Source: Clostridia bacterium (GTDB taxonomy: Bacteria > Bacillota_A > Clostridia > UBA1212). Taken from it: a stretch of 5,985 nt of DNA. Position 1 is the first letter of the stretch. The number at the start of each line of letters is the position of its first letter. A program made the position numbers and the translations under genes. The stretch is from the NCBI GenBank assembly GCA_017464985.1, contig JAFTXL010000187.1, forward strand, positions 1 through 5,985. Reading direction: 5' to 3'. Below, piece by piece: positions 5,638 to 5,985 of the stretch. The notes under the pieces were generated by a model that was not told the origin of the DNA, searched no databases, and worked only from the letters and a program-made list of their open reading frames with translations.

Positions 5638-5985
5638 TTTATCTTCGGCAATTATATTATAGATGACCCTTTTTATATTCTCTGCCGCCGTTTCAGGCGC
5701 AACTTTTCCTGGAAGTGACAATGCATGAATTACTTTTATATTGTTCGATAAAGCATAATAGTAGTCAACGCCTCCGCTGTCCGAAGCAAGATCAATGATT
5801 AGAGAATTCTTCTTGACGCAATCAAGAGCTGTTTTATCCAGAACTACAGCCGGAACCGTATTGCATATAAGCCTGAAATCACTGATATTTCCATCTTTAA
5901 AGTTATATCCGCAATATTTCATGCCGTTTGATACGGTCCACGCAGCATCTTTTCCCTTTCTAACAGCGACTGTTACATCAGCTCC
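5629..5985 (-). CDS. dpaA: Dipicolinate synthase subunit A (SpoVFA), C-terminal part (runs off right edge)
   Basis: DpaA is the NAD(P)-binding, dehydrogenase-like subunit of dipicolinate synthase and works with DpaB. The visible 118 residues are open to the right edge and begin GADVTVAVRKGKDAAW, the second strand of a Rossmann fold where the dinucleotide ribose is usually bound. They continue with LICNTVPAVVLDK, LIIDLASDSGGVDYYYA and ALSLPGKVAPETAAENI. Bacillus DpaA carries the same series near its C-terminus (NTIPS, LIIDLAS.PGG.D, LPG.VAP.TA). Bacillus DpaA is about 297 residues, so roughly the last 40 percent is present. An ATG at 5922 is internal, not a start, because the frame and homology extend to the edge. 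The stop TGA lies within the dpaB ribosome binding site. Confidence 0.95.
   Translation of the reverse strand, partial: GADVTVAVRKGKDAAWTVSNGMKYCGYNFKDGNISDFRLICNTVPAVVLDKTALDCVKKNSLIIDLASDSGGVDYYYALSNNIKVIHALSLPGKVAPETAAENIKRVIYNIIAEDKKE

Noticed and set aside
1..5985. CRISPR array, tRNA, rRNA or defence system
   Set aside because: No regularly spaced repeats, no tRNA-like cloverleaf or rRNA sequence, and apart from the IS fragment all coding genes match known housekeeping or sporulation families.

Overview
The window looks like chromosome from a moderately AT-rich, endospore-forming Firmicute, most likely a clostridial gut-type lineage such as Ruminococcus/Oscillospiraceae. The basis is both dipicolinate synthase subunits (spore-specific), a SpoIIIE/FtsK translocase, a MecA-type Clp adaptor, strong AGGAGG-like ribosome binding sites, and a perfect TTGACA-17-TATAAT promoter. 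The genus is an inference; nothing in the window fixes it.

Layout, left to right. Positions 1-162 (minus) hold the N-terminal end of an IS30-family transposase that runs off the left edge. About 150 bases of IS-like flank follow, with internal repeats and a hairpin over the transposase ribosome binding site. A short promoter region leads into mecA on the plus strand (436-1143), closed by a strong intrinsic terminator (1160-1197). Everything to the right is on the minus strand and converges on mecA: folD (1216-2076), ftsK/spoIIIE (2106-4742), a 351-base intergenic region rich in dyad symmetry, then dpaB (5094-5621) and the C-terminal part of dpaA (5629 to the right edge).

In transcription order the minus strand reads dpaA-dpaB, terminator, promoter, ftsK-folD. 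dpaA and dpaB are 7 bases apart and are surely co-transcribed; together they make dipicolinic acid in the mother cell during sporulation. ftsK and folD are 29 bases apart and probably share the consensus promoter at 4783-4811. FtsK/SpoIIIE pumps DNA through the division or sporulation septum. FolD supplies one-carbon folates. MecA delivers substrates to a ClpC-type AAA+ protease. The dpaAB-then-translocase order recalls Bacillus subtilis, where the spoVF genes lie a few genes upstream of spoIIIE, which favours reading this FtsK as the SpoIIIE orthologue.

I see no clear novel multi-gene system. The least explained parts are the IS-derived left flank and the dyad-rich gap between dpaB and ftsK.
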